Position numbers and translations under genes: made by a program | Source of the DNA: an uncultured Lachnospiraceae bacterium | GTDB lineage: Bacteria; Bacillota; Clostridia; Lachnospirales; Lachnospiraceae | DNA: 57,017 nt | NCBI GenBank assembly: GCA_902796005.1 | Contig: CADBNF010000054.1 | Location: 1 to 57,017 of the forward strand | Direction: 5' to 3' | The notes under the pieces: model-generated | Seen by the model: only the letters and a program-made list of their open reading frames with translations | The model's database searches: none | Told to the model about the DNA's origin: nothing | Shown here: piece by piece, positions 8,876 through 17,541 of the stretch | How positions within the stretch are numbered: the stretch's first letter is position 1 | Layout: the number at the start of each line of letters is the position of its first letter

Positions 8876-10435
8876 ATGCACGACATTCATCTCATCAACG
8901 GGGAATTTGAAACCGCAACGCCGGAATCCGTTGGAATTCCTTCCGGGGCAATCGCGGACTGTCTGGAAGCCATCATCCGTTCCGACCGGAATATCCACAG
9001 CCTGCACGTTTTCAAAAACGGTTACCTGGTGGCCGGCGGCAGCGCGAAGCCTTTTACGGACACCAGCCGCAGGCGGGTGTATTCCACCATGAAATCCGTC
9101 ATTGCCCTGGCTGTACTGTTCCTGGTGCAGGAGGGAAAGCTTTCTTTTGAAGATAAAATCGTGGACTGGTTCCCGGGGGACGTGCCTGAGGACTGTTCCG
9201 AACTGATGAAAAACCTGACCCTTCGCAATATCCTCAACATGTCTGTGGGCCAGGAAAAGGATGCCCTCTCCATCTACCATGCCGCAAACTTCGGCGAAGA
9301 GATGATTCCCCTGGGCCAGCGGGGCAAGGGCTTCGGCCTGGATTTCGATCCGAAGGGCATGACCCTGGAGCAGATTTTCTTCCGCCTGCCTATGGATTTC
9401 GTGCCGGGCACCCGTTTTCACTATGTAAATACCGTGCCTGAGCTGCTTATCCGGCTCATTACGAAAGCCAGCGGCACGGATTTCATTCATTATCTGAAGC
9501 CGAGGCTTTTCGATAAACTGCATACGGACGTCTTCAACAGCCAGGAAACCACGGACAAGGGCTGGTCCCCCGCCGGCTATCATCGTTCCGCGGACGAGGA
9601 AGTATCCACCTATCTGGACGGCTCCACCACGGTGACCTCCTCCAAAGATCTGTGCAAATTCGCTCTCTTCTATCTGCAGAGAGGCAGCTGGGAAGGGGAA
9701 CAGCTGCTGGATCCGGCGCTTATTGACGAAGCCACCTCTTTGCTGATTCCCACAGCTGACTTTGCGGCGAAAACCGGTCAGGCCGAGGACAATGCCTACG
9801 GCTACGGGATGCAGATCTGGCGCAACAGCTACGGCGGCTACCAGATGCTGGGCGGATGCGGACAGACGGCGGTGATTATACCGGAGCTTGAACTGGCCAT
9901 CGTCTGGTGTGCTTTTGACCCGGCTTACCACGACGGCGGTACCGCCGTTCTGGTGCGGGATCTTATCTTCAAGGCACTGCGCAAACATGCAATCCAGGAG
10001 GATCCGGCTGCCTTTGCCAGGCTGCAGCAGCTTTACAGGGGCTGGACCATTACCCCGCCCGCACTGACCTCGGATTTTGAACGCTGCAATATCAAGGCCG
10101 GCAGCTATACCCTGGCGGAACCGGTGGACGGCTTTACTGCAGCGGCCTTTGATTACAAGGAAAAAACCGTAAGCCTTACCCAGGGGGATAAGGTTACGGT
10201 TCTGGATTACGGCCTTTGCGGCAGCTTTGTGCGAAATGCGGACGGACCTGACCGTAAAATCGACGGCTACTCCTGTGTCTATGAAAACGACCGCAGGGCC
10301 GTCTGGGCCGCCTGCGGCACCATGGATGCGGAAACGCTCCTTCTGCAGCTGCAGTACGAGGGAGAAATGCAGCCGATGCGGTATTATTTTACACCGGGAG
10401 CAGACGGTGTGCTTAAATGTACTAAAAAACGATAA
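8876..10435 (+). CDS. Class C beta-lactamase-family serine hydrolase
   Basis: 519 residues from ATG 8876, chosen for the CGGAGG site seven bases upstream. No signal peptide, so probably cytoplasmic. The beta-lactamase/D-Ala-D-Ala peptidase fold is shown by S70-T-M-K73 (SxxK nucleophile motif), the following helix FLVQEGKLSFEDKIVDWFPG, the FHYVNT (YxN) motif at about 183, and GYGMQIWR with a GGCGQTAVIIP block in place of the KTG motif. The C-terminal 130 residues form an extra beta domain. The family contains esterases, amidohydrolases and peptidases, and the substrate cannot be told from sequence. Monocistronic, divergent from the large secreted protein. Confidence 0.8.
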   Translation: MHDIHLINGEFETATPESVGIPSGAIADCLEAIIRSDRNIHSLHVFKNGYLVAGGSAKPFTDTSRRRVYSTMKSVIALAVLFLVQEGKLSFEDKIVDWFPGDVPEDCSELMKNLTLRNILNMSVGQEKDALSIYHAANFGEEMIPLGQRGKGFGLDFDPKGMTLEQIFFRLPMDFVPGTRFHYVNTVPELLIRLITKASGTDFIHYLKPRLFDKLHTDVFNSQETTDKGWSPAGYHRSADEEVSTYLDGSTTVTSSKDLCKFALFYLQRGSWEGEQLLDPALIDEATSLLIPTADFAAKTGQAEDNAYGYGMQIWRNSYGGYQMLGGCGQTAVIIPELELAIVWCAFDPAYHDGGTAVLVRDLIFKALRKHAIQEDPAAFARLQQLYRGWTITPPALTSDFERCNIKAGSYTLAEPVDGFTAAAFDYKEKTVSLTQGDKVTVLDYGLCGSFVRNADGPDRKIDGYSCVYENDRRAVWAACGTMDAETLLLQLQYEGEMQPMRYYFTPGADGVLKCTKKR

Positions 10436-10461
10436 TTAATAATTCACTATTACCATTTATA

Positions 10462-10488
10462 AAAGCCGGCTGATGCCGGCTTTACCTT
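10462..10488 (+). terminator. Intrinsic terminator after the serine hydrolase
   Basis: Stem AAAGCCGGC / GCCGGCTTT with a TGAT loop, followed by an imperfect T-rich tail (TTTACCTTT). Confidence 0.65.
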
Positions 10489-10588
10489 TACATTCCGATA
10501 TTGACCATCGCATTTCTACCCGCTAAAATAAAAGTATATTCTTATCATGTCCGAAAACGCAGGATATATCTGTAAGAAGGAGGTTTCC

Positions 10589-11440
10589 ATGCAGCACGTA
10601 AAGAGATGGTTCCGGAAATGGAATCTGGATTTGACAAAGGAAGAAATCATCAAGGCCGTCAATCTGACCAAATATGAACCGGACAAGTATACCCGCAGTC
10701 CCTTCGACGGGCCCTATGCCCCCGAGGATTCTGATGCTTTCAACGGTAAAACCGTCGTCTTCCGCGGCGAGGGCATGGTCTACTGCTTCCGTGTGGAAGA
10801 TACAAATACAACCTGGATTTCCGTAGACGGCTCCGAAGAAGAGAAATGCTTCTGCAAGATCCGTACCATGGAGGGGGAAATGTACGTCTTCAATATGATC
10901 GTACCCTCCTATGAAACCGCCAGGCAGGTAACCCTGATTGCGGATACGGTAAACGGCGCCGCCACGGTGGTGGATGCCCACATCGGCACGCCCAACTGCA
11001 CCAGGGACGTGGACAGGGAGTTTATCTTCGGCCGTATCGACGGTGACTATGCGGAGGAAGCGCCGCTGCACCACTATACCGATGAGCTTGTAGGCAAGGC
11101 CATCATCTGGGATTACGGCGCGGGCTTTACCCAGGTCAAGCACATCTACAATTCCAACCTGTTCTACACCTATTCCATGGATACGGAAGCCGGTCCCTGG
11201 ATGGCGACGAACCCGGCAGACTACATCAAGGTCCGGGACAACGTGTATATCTTCTCCTTCGTGGAGGAGCGCCAGCCCGGCCTGCAGATGCTGCTGCTTA
11301 TCAATCTGGAAACCCTGCATGATATCGGCTGCTTCTTCGGCGTGGACGAAAACCGCGGCATGTCCGCCGGCTGTGTAGGCGGCCACGGAACCCTTGCCGA
11401 TATCTGTACCGTCTATGACCTGAAGCTGCCTGAAGCGTAA
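10589..11440 (+). CDS. MoaF-like protein
   Basis: 283 residues from ATG 10589, with an AAGGAGG site just upstream. The protein looks like two lipocalin-like beta domains: an N-terminal half with TVVFRGEGMVYCFRVEDTNTTWIS and VTLIADTVNGAATVVDAHIG, and a C-terminal half with WDYGAGFTQVKHIYNSNLFYTYSM and VYIFSFVEERQPGLQMLLLINLET...GCFFGVDE. This arrangement and the DYGxGFxQVKHIYNS motif resemble the MoaF family, originally linked to molybdenum-cofactor genes but of unproven role; most members are far from any Moco genes, as here. No Moco genes are in the window. It is followed closely by ridA on the same strand, suggesting co-expression. A small-molecule binding or processing role is inference only. 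Confidence 0.6.
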   Translation: MQHVKRWFRKWNLDLTKEEIIKAVNLTKYEPDKYTRSPFDGPYAPEDSDAFNGKTVVFRGEGMVYCFRVEDTNTTWISVDGSEEEKCFCKIRTMEGEMYVFNMIVPSYETARQVTLIADTVNGAATVVDAHIGTPNCTRDVDREFIFGRIDGDYAEEAPLHHYTDELVGKAIIWDYGAGFTQVKHIYNSNLFYTYSMDTEAGPWMATNPADYIKVRDNVYIFSFVEERQPGLQMLLLINLETLHDIGCFFGVDENRGMSAGCVGGHGTLADICTVYDLKLPEA

Positions 11441-11482
11441 CCGTTTTTATCATTTAACGTAATTCAATAAAGGAGAACAACC

Positions 11483-11860
11483 ATGTCCAATACCATCATC
11501 AATACTGACAAGGCCCCTGCCGCTATCGGCCCCTACGTGCAGGCCATCAAGGCCGGCAATATGCTTTTTTCCTCCGGTCAGCTGGGCATTGACCCCGCCA
11601 CCGGTGAACTGCCCGAAGGTATCGAAGCCCAGACCAGACAGTCCCTGGCCAATATCGATGCTATTCTGATGGAAGCCGGTTACTGGCGCACGGAAGTGGT
11701 GAAAACTACTGTATTTATCAAAAACATGGCCGATTTCGGCAAGGTCAACGAAATCTACGCGGAGTTCTTCGGTGACGCAAAGCCCGCCCGCTCCTGCGTC
11801 GAGGTAGCCGCCCTGCCCAAGGGTGGGCTCATAGAGATTGAATTCACTGCGGTGAAATAA
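11483..11860 (+). CDS. ridA: RidA/YjgF family enamine/imine deaminase
   Basis: 125 residues, the full usual length for RidA. The family pattern is clear: [33 protein letters not shown] at the start, [17 protein letters not shown] in the middle, [25 protein letters not shown], and [24 protein letters not shown] at the end. The last block contains the Arg that binds the imine-acid carboxylate. RidA hydrolyses reactive enamines/imines such as 2-aminoacrylate, a by-product of PLP enzymes. The gene has a strong AAAGGAGAA site and lies 42 bases after the MoaF-like gene, ending at a terminator shared with the convergent carboxylesterase. Confidence 0.93.
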   Translation: MSNTIINTDKAPAAIGPYVQAIKAGNMLFSSGQLGIDPATGELPEGIEAQTRQSLANIDAILMEAGYWRTEVVKTTVFIKNMADFGKVNEIYAEFFGDAKPARSCVEVAALPKGGLIEIEFTAVK

Positions 11861-11867
11861 ATAATAG

Positions 11868-11897
11868 AAGGCCCGCTCGTAAGAGCGGGCCTTTCCC
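11868..11897. terminator. Bidirectional intrinsic terminator
   Basis: Ten-base perfect stem AGGCCCGCTC / GAGCGGGCCT with a GTAA loop. T-rich sequence follows on both strands. It separates ridA from the convergent carboxylesterase. Confidence 0.8.
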
Positions 11898-11940
11898 TCA
11901 TCAGTCACCTGCGGTGACAGCTTCTCCCAGGAGAAGCCTT

Positions 11941-13476
11941 TTAATACATCCAGAGTTTTCCTTCTTCTTCCTCATCATCCGCCGGCGCAGCAAAATGGAA
12001 TTCAAAAGGCTTCGAATACTTCTGCGCCAGTTCAATCAGCTCTGTATCCCGTTCTGCCAGGCATTCGCTTTCCACATCAAAATACATGGTCGCCTGGTCG
12101 TCCTTCGTAAAGGGACGCCACTTTGCCATCCCCTCATGGTTCGGATCGCCGGTTCTTGCAAAGGCAACCAGGGCGCCGGCCATATCACTTTCCAGCTTCT
12201 CCGTCACGCCCTCAATATTGCAGCAGCCCACACGGCAGGAATTGTGGAACACGAAAGGAATATCCGAGCAATGCCAGGCCGGGGTTCCGCCGAGCACCTC
12301 AAACTGCAGCGTAAATACATAGTTATAGCCGGGCGCGGCAGGGTCGGACTCCGCTCTCTTTTTCATAAACTCCAGGATGCCGGGCCTTGCCCAGGTATCG
12401 ATCTTTGAAACAAGGGAAGCGTCCTTATCCGGATAAACTTTCTGGAAGGCCTCTTCCATCTCTTTCCCGTGTCCGGGGAAGAGTGCTTCAGCGGAGGTCG
12501 GCGGCATCATGGCTCCGAACTCGGCAATAACGGAGGAAACAATGGTCGGAACCGTTTTTGCGAATTCGGTAAAGCCCACCTCCAGGGGATGACCTACATA
12601 CCAGCCGTTGGCCTTCGGTTCCCAGCCGGGGGTTTTACCCGCCTTTTTGCAGGCACGGTTAAAGGCCTTCACCAGAAGCCGGTAATTGATCTTTTCCAGC
12701 TTCTTTACGGAATCAAAACCGAGCTCGGAAAGCATGATGTCCACGATTTCCTTATGATCCACCGGCTCGCCCATCTTCATGAGCCCGGCGCCGCCGGACA
12801 TCAGTATGGCTTTGTGGAACAGGCCTTCCGCCGCCGGGGTCTGCAGCAGCGTGCAGACCTTTCCACCGCCGCCGGACTGGCCGAAGATGGTGACGTTGTC
12901 CGGATCGCCGCCGAAGCCTGCGATATTTTCCTTAATCCACTTCAGGGAAGCCACCAGGTCAGCAATGCCTGCATTGGCGGAATTCTCATATTCCTCTCCG
13001 TAGGCGGAAAGATCCAGAAAGCCTAAGATATTCAGACGGTGGTTTACGGTTACCACCACCACGTCGCCGAATTTTGCCAGCTCGTCGCCCTCATAGGCCA
13101 CCTGCTCCAGGGAAGAACCGTCCGCATAGCCGCCGCCGTGGTACCAGACCACTACAGGCTTTTTCGCATCCTTGTCAATGGAGGTTGTCCAGATGTTCAG
13201 GTTCTGGCAGTGCTCGCTGTCAGGCCAGAACCGGTGCGGAATCAGAATCTCCCCTGCAGGAACCGGGGAATTCATGGTGGGGGAAATCGCGCCGTAATTC
13301 GTTGCGTCCTTAATGCCCTCCCAGCAGTCCGGATCCTCCGGCATGTGGAAGCGCGCCGCCTTGGCGTACTGCACGCCGCGGAAGCTGAAAATATCATCCA
13401 GCACAAAGCCGCGGAGCTTTCCCTGTTTTGTCTCCACCACCGGATAATCCGGCATACAGATAAATTTTCTTGCCAT
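11941..13476 (-). CDS. Type B carboxylesterase (para-nitrobenzyl esterase family)
   Basis: 511 residues, typical for bacterial type B carboxylesterases. An N-terminal VVETKQGKLRGFVLDDIFSFRGVQYAKA strand is followed by the oxyanion-hole HGGG (113-116), the catalytic nucleophile in GQSGGGG (Ser201), and the DxDNVTIFGQSGG context. The histidine region is AWHCSDIPFVFHN, in the place of the family's GAxHxxELxYVF. No signal peptide, so cytoplasmic. It would hydrolyse carboxyl esters; natural substrate unknown. It lies downstream of the glycyl radical enzyme on the same strand but is separated from it by a repeat-rich spacer. An acidic tail (DDEEEEG) closes the protein. Confidence 0.88.
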   Translation of the reverse strand: MARKFICMPDYPVVETKQGKLRGFVLDDIFSFRGVQYAKAARFHMPEDPDCWEGIKDATNYGAISPTMNSPVPAGEILIPHRFWPDSEHCQNLNIWTTSIDKDAKKPVVVWYHGGGYADGSSLEQVAYEGDELAKFGDVVVVTVNHRLNILGFLDLSAYGEEYENSANAGIADLVASLKWIKENIAGFGGDPDNVTIFGQSGGGGKVCTLLQTPAAEGLFHKAILMSGGAGLMKMGEPVDHKEIVDIMLSELGFDSVKKLEKINYRLLVKAFNRACKKAGKTPGWEPKANGWYVGHPLEVGFTEFAKTVPTIVSSVIAEFGAMMPPTSAEALFPGHGKEMEEAFQKVYPDKDASLVSKIDTWARPGILEFMKKRAESDPAAPGYNYVFTLQFEVLGGTPAWHCSDIPFVFHNSCRVGCCNIEGVTEKLESDMAGALVAFARTGDPNHEGMAKWRPFTKDDQATMYFDVESECLAERDTELIELAQKYSKPFEFHFAAPADDEEEEGKLWMY

Positions 13477-13500
13477 AGTGTTACTCCTTATATGTAAATT

Positions 13501-13694
13501 TGCTGCAGGCCCGCTTTCCGGGAACTTTTTTTATAAGTTACGGATTGCTCCGCTGTTTTATCAGCTCTCGCAATCCTGCACGAATTCGGACTTTACTCCT
13601 GCTGCGCAGGTACGTCCTCATCCGTGTTGTCCCGGAAAATGTTCCTGCAGCATTCCGTGCAAGCACGATGCTGCAGGCCCGCTTTCCGGGAACT
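13501..13694. repeat. Composite intergenic repeat with nested hairpins
   Basis: Three parts can be seen. A 26-base direct repeat (TGCTGCAGGCCCGCTTTCCG and the GGAACT after it) occurs at 13501-13526 and 13669-13694. A stem-loop unit at about 13539-13576 is bounded by GGATTGC and GCAATCC with an inner GCTG/CAGC stem. A long hairpin follows at about 13631-13690: CCCGGAAA...CCTGCAGCAT, a CGTGC-AA-GCACG tip, ATGCTGCAGG...TTTCCGGG. The GGATTGC unit and the CGTGCAAGCACG tip both recur in the intergenic region near 22.6 kb. There is no open frame. Confidence 0.75.
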
Positions 13695-16147
13695 TATAAT
13701 GCGAGATTTTCAGTTCTTTCAATTAACGAATTCTGGCAGTCGGTGGTCAGCTCCACGAAATAGGCGGAATAGCCTGCGATACGCACCACCAGATCCTTGT
13801 AATCATCGGGATTCTCCTGGGCTTCCCGCATGGTATCCGCGGAGACAATGTTAAACTGCACCTCCGCACCGCCCTGCTCCATGTAGGCTTTAATCATATT
13901 TCCCAGCTTCTCGTTGCCGTCAGCGCGTTCCAGGGCCTTCGGATGGAAGCGGAGGTTCAGGCAGACGCCGTCCATGAATTTGCCGTGATCATAGCAGCAG
14001 GAGGAATTCAGGACCGCCGTCGGTCCGTGGGTGTCCCTGCCGGGTCCGGGTGAAGCCGCATCCGCAATGGGGGTACCGGATTTTCTGCCGTCGGGCGTTG
14101 CCCAGGTTACATAGCCCTGGTGCACGTGGTCGGCAGCGCCGTAGAGGCCTGCCCGGTAGTAATCGCAGTATTTGCTGGTATACTGCATGCACATATCATA
14201 GTAGCTGTGGGTGGCAAAGGTCATCCATTTGTCCGCATAGGGGTCATTGTTGCCGAAATGCGGCACGTCCCGGATAAGCTTCTGCCGCAGATCCTCGTAG
14301 CCCTCCCAGTTGGCCATCACCGCGTCGTACATTTCCCGGGTGGTACAGATCTTTTTGTCAAAGCAGGCATATTCCAGGGCAGAGAAGGAATCCGCCACGG
14401 TGGCAAGGCCTGTGCCCGTGCCGCCGAAATGATTGTATTTGGTGCCGCCCTCCACGATATCCAAGCCTCTTTCCATACAATTGTCCATGGAAATGGAAAG
14501 GATCATGTGAGGCGTGAATTTGGAAATCACATATTCGCCGAAACAGTTGACGTTGACCATCCGCTGCATGACGTAATCCGCAATCTTCAGATAGGCTTCC
14601 TTGACCTCCTCGATGCTGTGCATGTCATACAGATAGCCGGTATGGATTTCGCACTGCTCCCCGTTGAAGGGATTTTTACCGTCATTGATGGCCATGTCCA
14701 GACAGACACCGAAGAATACACTTCCGTTGGGCGGCACAATGCCGTTGCACTGGGCGTTCTCGTTGCCGGAACCGGTGATTTCCTGACAGCCGATGAGGGC
14801 ATAGTCCCGGGCATCCTCCAGGGTCATGCCCAGTTCCTTCTGTACGGCGGGAATCACCACTTCATCATTATAGTAAAGGGGAATACCGCCGCAGCGCTTG
14901 GTGGTCTCTATTGCGCAGTCCAGAAGGGAATCCGGTGTGTTTCTGGTCATTCTTAAGGTAATGGTGGGATCGTGCAGGCCCATTCTGGCCATGGTTTCCA
15001 GCACCATATAGGTAACCGTATTCGTAGCGTCATCTCCGGTGACAGGATCGGTGCCGCCGATGGTGGTATGCATGTAGGTATTGCCCATGCCCAGGATGGA
15101 TACCGCTGCAGGCGGGGTGCCGCCCCAGCCTCTTGAAACGTTCAGGAAGAAATTATCTGTGATTTCCTGAGCCTGATCCAGGGTAATCCTTCCCTCCGCC
15201 AGATCCTTCTCCAGGAAGGGTCCTGTAATCTGGTCAAAACGGCCGCAGGAGCCGATGGCGCCGATATTGCACATGATAATCATCTGCAGATACAGCTGCT
15301 CCAGCTGGCAGGCCTCCCAGAAGGTACGGGCCGGATTGACGGCTATCCAGTCAAGGCCTTCTGCCATGGAAAGCAGTTCGTTCTTTCTCTTCTCTTCTAC
15401 CGTCTCCTCAGCCTTCGCCCGGCAGGCTTCGGCATATCTGCGGATAAGCCGTTCCGCACCGTTGCAGACAATGACTGCGGCGGAATAGAAGACGTATTTG
15501 TCCATGTTGTCGCCGTCCAGCTTCAGGCGGTGCTCGTCAAGCCAGTCCTGGGCGTATTTGCGGATGGCGCCGAAGCCCTGGTTGACGATTTTCTTATAAC
15601 CCGGTGTGGTATGGCCGGTAACGCCGGCAATACTGAAGAAATCACCGGATAAGGCATGTCCTACGCCCAGCTTTGCCAGTACCCGCAGGTCATCGGGAAA
15701 CCAGGTATTGGTGATGTCGGAGTAGGTCCTTCCCTTCCAGTATTCACCGACCTTAAGCAGGGCCTGGTAATCCTCCTCGGATATACACATGGGAATACCG
15801 TCGGAATCCGGATTGTGATAAAGCCCGTCCTCCGCCTTGCTCCACTGTCCGGACATGACCATGAAGGGCACCCAGCCCATGCCGCCGTATTCGGGATTGG
15901 TCGCCGATCCGCAGAAATTCTTTGCCAGGTTGCTGACCAGTACGTCCTCATCCTCCACCCGCAGGGTCATCTTGTCGCACATATCATAGAAGCAGTTGGC
16001 CCTTCTGATATGCGGGACAGCCATTCCCCATTTTTTGTCGGATTCCGTGATGATTTCCGCCCGCTCCGCGTCAAACTGAATAACCCTTGCCCGGATTCTT
16101 CTATGCAGGTTCATCATTCTGTCGCTTACGTCTCTGAACTTATACAT
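13694..16147 (-). CDS. Glycyl radical enzyme (PFL-like), unknown substrate
   Basis: 817 residues, the normal size for a glycyl radical enzyme. The radical site is the C-terminal RIAGYSAYF motif (Gly792), matching the family RVxGY. The active-site thiyl cysteine is C454 in GCQE, with E456 in the C-x-E position used as general base by dehydratase/lyase/decarboxylase-type members. The PFL double Cys is absent, so it is not pyruvate formate-lyase. An N-terminal PFL domain covers about 1-660 and the Gly-radical domain about 690-817. The usual variant residues (GCVE of diol dehydratases and choline lyase) are not present, so I cannot name the substrate. No radical-SAM activase gene is in the window; it must act in trans. 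A GGAGAAG site precedes the ATG. Confidence 0.88.
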   Translation of the reverse strand: MYKFRDVSDRMMNLHRRIRARVIQFDAERAEIITESDKKWGMAVPHIRRANCFYDMCDKMTLRVEDEDVLVSNLAKNFCGSATNPEYGGMGWVPFMVMSGQWSKAEDGLYHNPDSDGIPMCISEEDYQALLKVGEYWKGRTYSDITNTWFPDDLRVLAKLGVGHALSGDFFSIAGVTGHTTPGYKKIVNQGFGAIRKYAQDWLDEHRLKLDGDNMDKYVFYSAAVIVCNGAERLIRRYAEACRAKAEETVEEKRKNELLSMAEGLDWIAVNPARTFWEACQLEQLYLQMIIMCNIGAIGSCGRFDQITGPFLEKDLAEGRITLDQAQEITDNFFLNVSRGWGGTPPAAVSILGMGNTYMHTTIGGTDPVTGDDATNTVTYMVLETMARMGLHDPTITLRMTRNTPDSLLDCAIETTKRCGGIPLYYNDEVVIPAVQKELGMTLEDARDYALIGCQEITGSGNENAQCNGIVPPNGSVFFGVCLDMAINDGKNPFNGEQCEIHTGYLYDMHSIEEVKEAYLKIADYVMQRMVNVNCFGEYVISKFTPHMILSISMDNCMERGLDIVEGGTKYNHFGGTGTGLATVADSFSALEYACFDKKICTTREMYDAVMANWEGYEDLRQKLIRDVPHFGNNDPYADKWMTFATHSYYDMCMQYTSKYCDYYRAGLYGAADHVHQGYVTWATPDGRKSGTPIADAASPGPGRDTHGPTAVLNSSCCYDHGKFMDGVCLNLRFHPKALERADGNEKLGNMIKAYMEQGGAEVQFNIVSADTMREAQENPDDYKDLVVRIAGYSAYFVELTTDCQNSLIERTENLAL

Positions 16148-16428
16148 TTTTCTTCTCCTTAGGTTTTGTCTGCTTTACCCTTCAGGGATAAGCAGCCGGG
16201 CTTTTCGCCCGATTCTTTCCGTTCTTTTCGTTTTCTCTGTCAGAATAGACAATAACCTGTAACTCTTTTCTTCATTTTACAGCAATAATGCACCATTATC
16301 AATGCCCGGCGGGAAATTATCTTTGTTTGTTTCGGGCATTGTCCGGTCGGATTTTTTTCGGTACGCTTTAGGGGAAAAAGAGAAAAATATATTTTTGCAG
16401 GAAATGAAAAACAGTAAGGAGAAAACAG
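16148..16428. promoter_or_regulatory. Divergent promoter region between GRE and URO-D genes
   Basis: 281 bases separating two divergently transcribed genes. It is AT-richer around 16250-16310 and 16340-16420. No clear operator palindrome or riboswitch was seen. It contains the start signals of both genes, and the arrangement makes shared regulation possible. Confidence 0.5.
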
Positions 16429-17478
16429 ATGGCTAAGATTTCACCGAAGGAAAATTATCTGAAGCTCGTAAACGGCGGTCATCCTGAATACGTTCCCTAT
16501 TTCACAATGATGGGTGAACCCTATCTCGGAGAAGCGGCCACGAAAATGATTATGTGCAATATTTTCCCCAGCGACGGTTTTATAGACGGGGGAAAGGACA
16601 TGTGGGGCGTGCCCTCCAGAGCTGACCGGACCATGGGCATCGCCATGCCGGACACCAGCATTACCATCCTGGAGGACATCCTGGACTGGAGGGATACCAT
16701 CGTATTCCCGGAACCCATACCGAACCTGGATCTGCACAGGCAGTACGAGGAAGGCCTGCGGATGTTCCAGATTGACCGGGAGCAGTCCGCCGTCATGCTC
16801 GGCCCGGGCTTTTCTCCCTTCCAGGAGCTGATGGGCCTGATGGGCTTTACCGGCGGTCTGGTGGCCATCATGGAGGAGCCGGAGGAGGTTTCCGCTATGC
16901 TCAACGCCATGATCGACCACATCGAGCCTTATTTTGACCAGATGCTGGACGTATACAAGCCGGATATCTGGTATCTCGCGGACGATTCCGCCGCCCGGGA
17001 GACGCCCTTCTTCTCCCCGCAGGTATACCATGACCTCTTCCTGCCCCTCTACCGCCGCCTGACGAAGCCGGCCGTGGACCGGGGTATTCCCGTCCAGTTC
17101 CACAACTGCGGACGCTGTGAGGATTTCCTGGATGATATGCTGGACTTTGGCGTAACCCTGTGGGATCCTGCCCAGGAAACCAACAAGCTTTTGGATATCA
17201 AGGAAAAATACAAAGGCAGACTGTCCATCATCGGCGGCTGGGACTGGGATATCCATATGCCGAAGAATTATCCCCAGTACGATGAGCAGGAGCTTCGTGA
17301 ATCCATCCGGCACTGTATCGATACCTACGCACCAGGCGGCGCCTTCGGACTTATCTGCTGGCCCATCAGCTACAAGGGCGACCCGGTTATCAAGGAAGTA
17401 AACCGCATCGTCCGTGACGAATGCCACTGGTACGCGAGGGAAATCTACGGTTATACCGCAGACGGCCCGAGACCGTAA
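16429..17478 (+). CDS. URO-D/MtaA-type methyltransferase
   Basis: 349 residues of the uroporphyrinogen-decarboxylase fold. The predicted zinc site is H225-N-C227 followed by C230 (FHNCGRC). This is the pattern of corrinoid methyltransferases such as MtaA/MtbA and O-demethylases, not of heme-pathway HemE, which lacks zinc. Other family blocks are GDSAARETPFFSP-like (LADDSAARETPFFSPQVYHDLFLP) and the C-terminal GLICWPISYKGDP. In acetogens such proteins move a methyl group from a methylated substrate to a corrinoid protein. No corrinoid protein lies directly beside it; the nearest is the module at 44 kb. Divergent from the glycyl radical enzyme, which suggests the two act in one route. Substrate unknown. 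Confidence 0.78.
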   Translation: MAKISPKENYLKLVNGGHPEYVPYFTMMGEPYLGEAATKMIMCNIFPSDGFIDGGKDMWGVPSRADRTMGIAMPDTSITILEDILDWRDTIVFPEPIPNLDLHRQYEEGLRMFQIDREQSAVMLGPGFSPFQELMGLMGFTGGLVAIMEEPEEVSAMLNAMIDHIEPYFDQMLDVYKPDIWYLADDSAARETPFFSPQVYHDLFLPLYRRLTKPAVDRGIPVQFHNCGRCEDFLDDMLDFGVTLWDPAQETNKLLDIKEKYKGRLSIIGGWDWDIHMPKNYPQYDEQELRESIRHCIDTYAPGGAFGLICWPISYKGDPVIKEVNRIVRDECHWYAREIYGYTADGPRP

Positions 17479-17500
17479 GTATCCTTTTTTGAAAATGAAA

Positions 17501-17537
17501 AAGCGCAGCAGGCCTGCTGCGCTTCTTTTTATTTTTT
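17501..17537. terminator. Bidirectional intrinsic terminator
   Basis: Perfect 24-base palindrome AAGCGCAGCAGG/CCTGCTGCGCTT followed by CTTTTTATTTTTT. It lies between the convergent URO-D and DUF3786 genes. Confidence 0.88.
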
Positions 17538-17541
17538 CTAA

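Noticed and set aside
13694..16147. Glycyl radical enzyme as pyruvate formate-lyase or choline TMA-lyase
   Set aside because: It lacks the adjacent Cys-Cys of PFL and the GCVE motif of choline lyase, and has no activase or microcompartment genes nearby.
16429..17478. URO-D protein as heme-pathway HemE
   Set aside because: The zinc-type HNCGRC motif and absence of HemE signatures or other heme genes favour a corrinoid methyltransferase. The same applies to 42569-43618.
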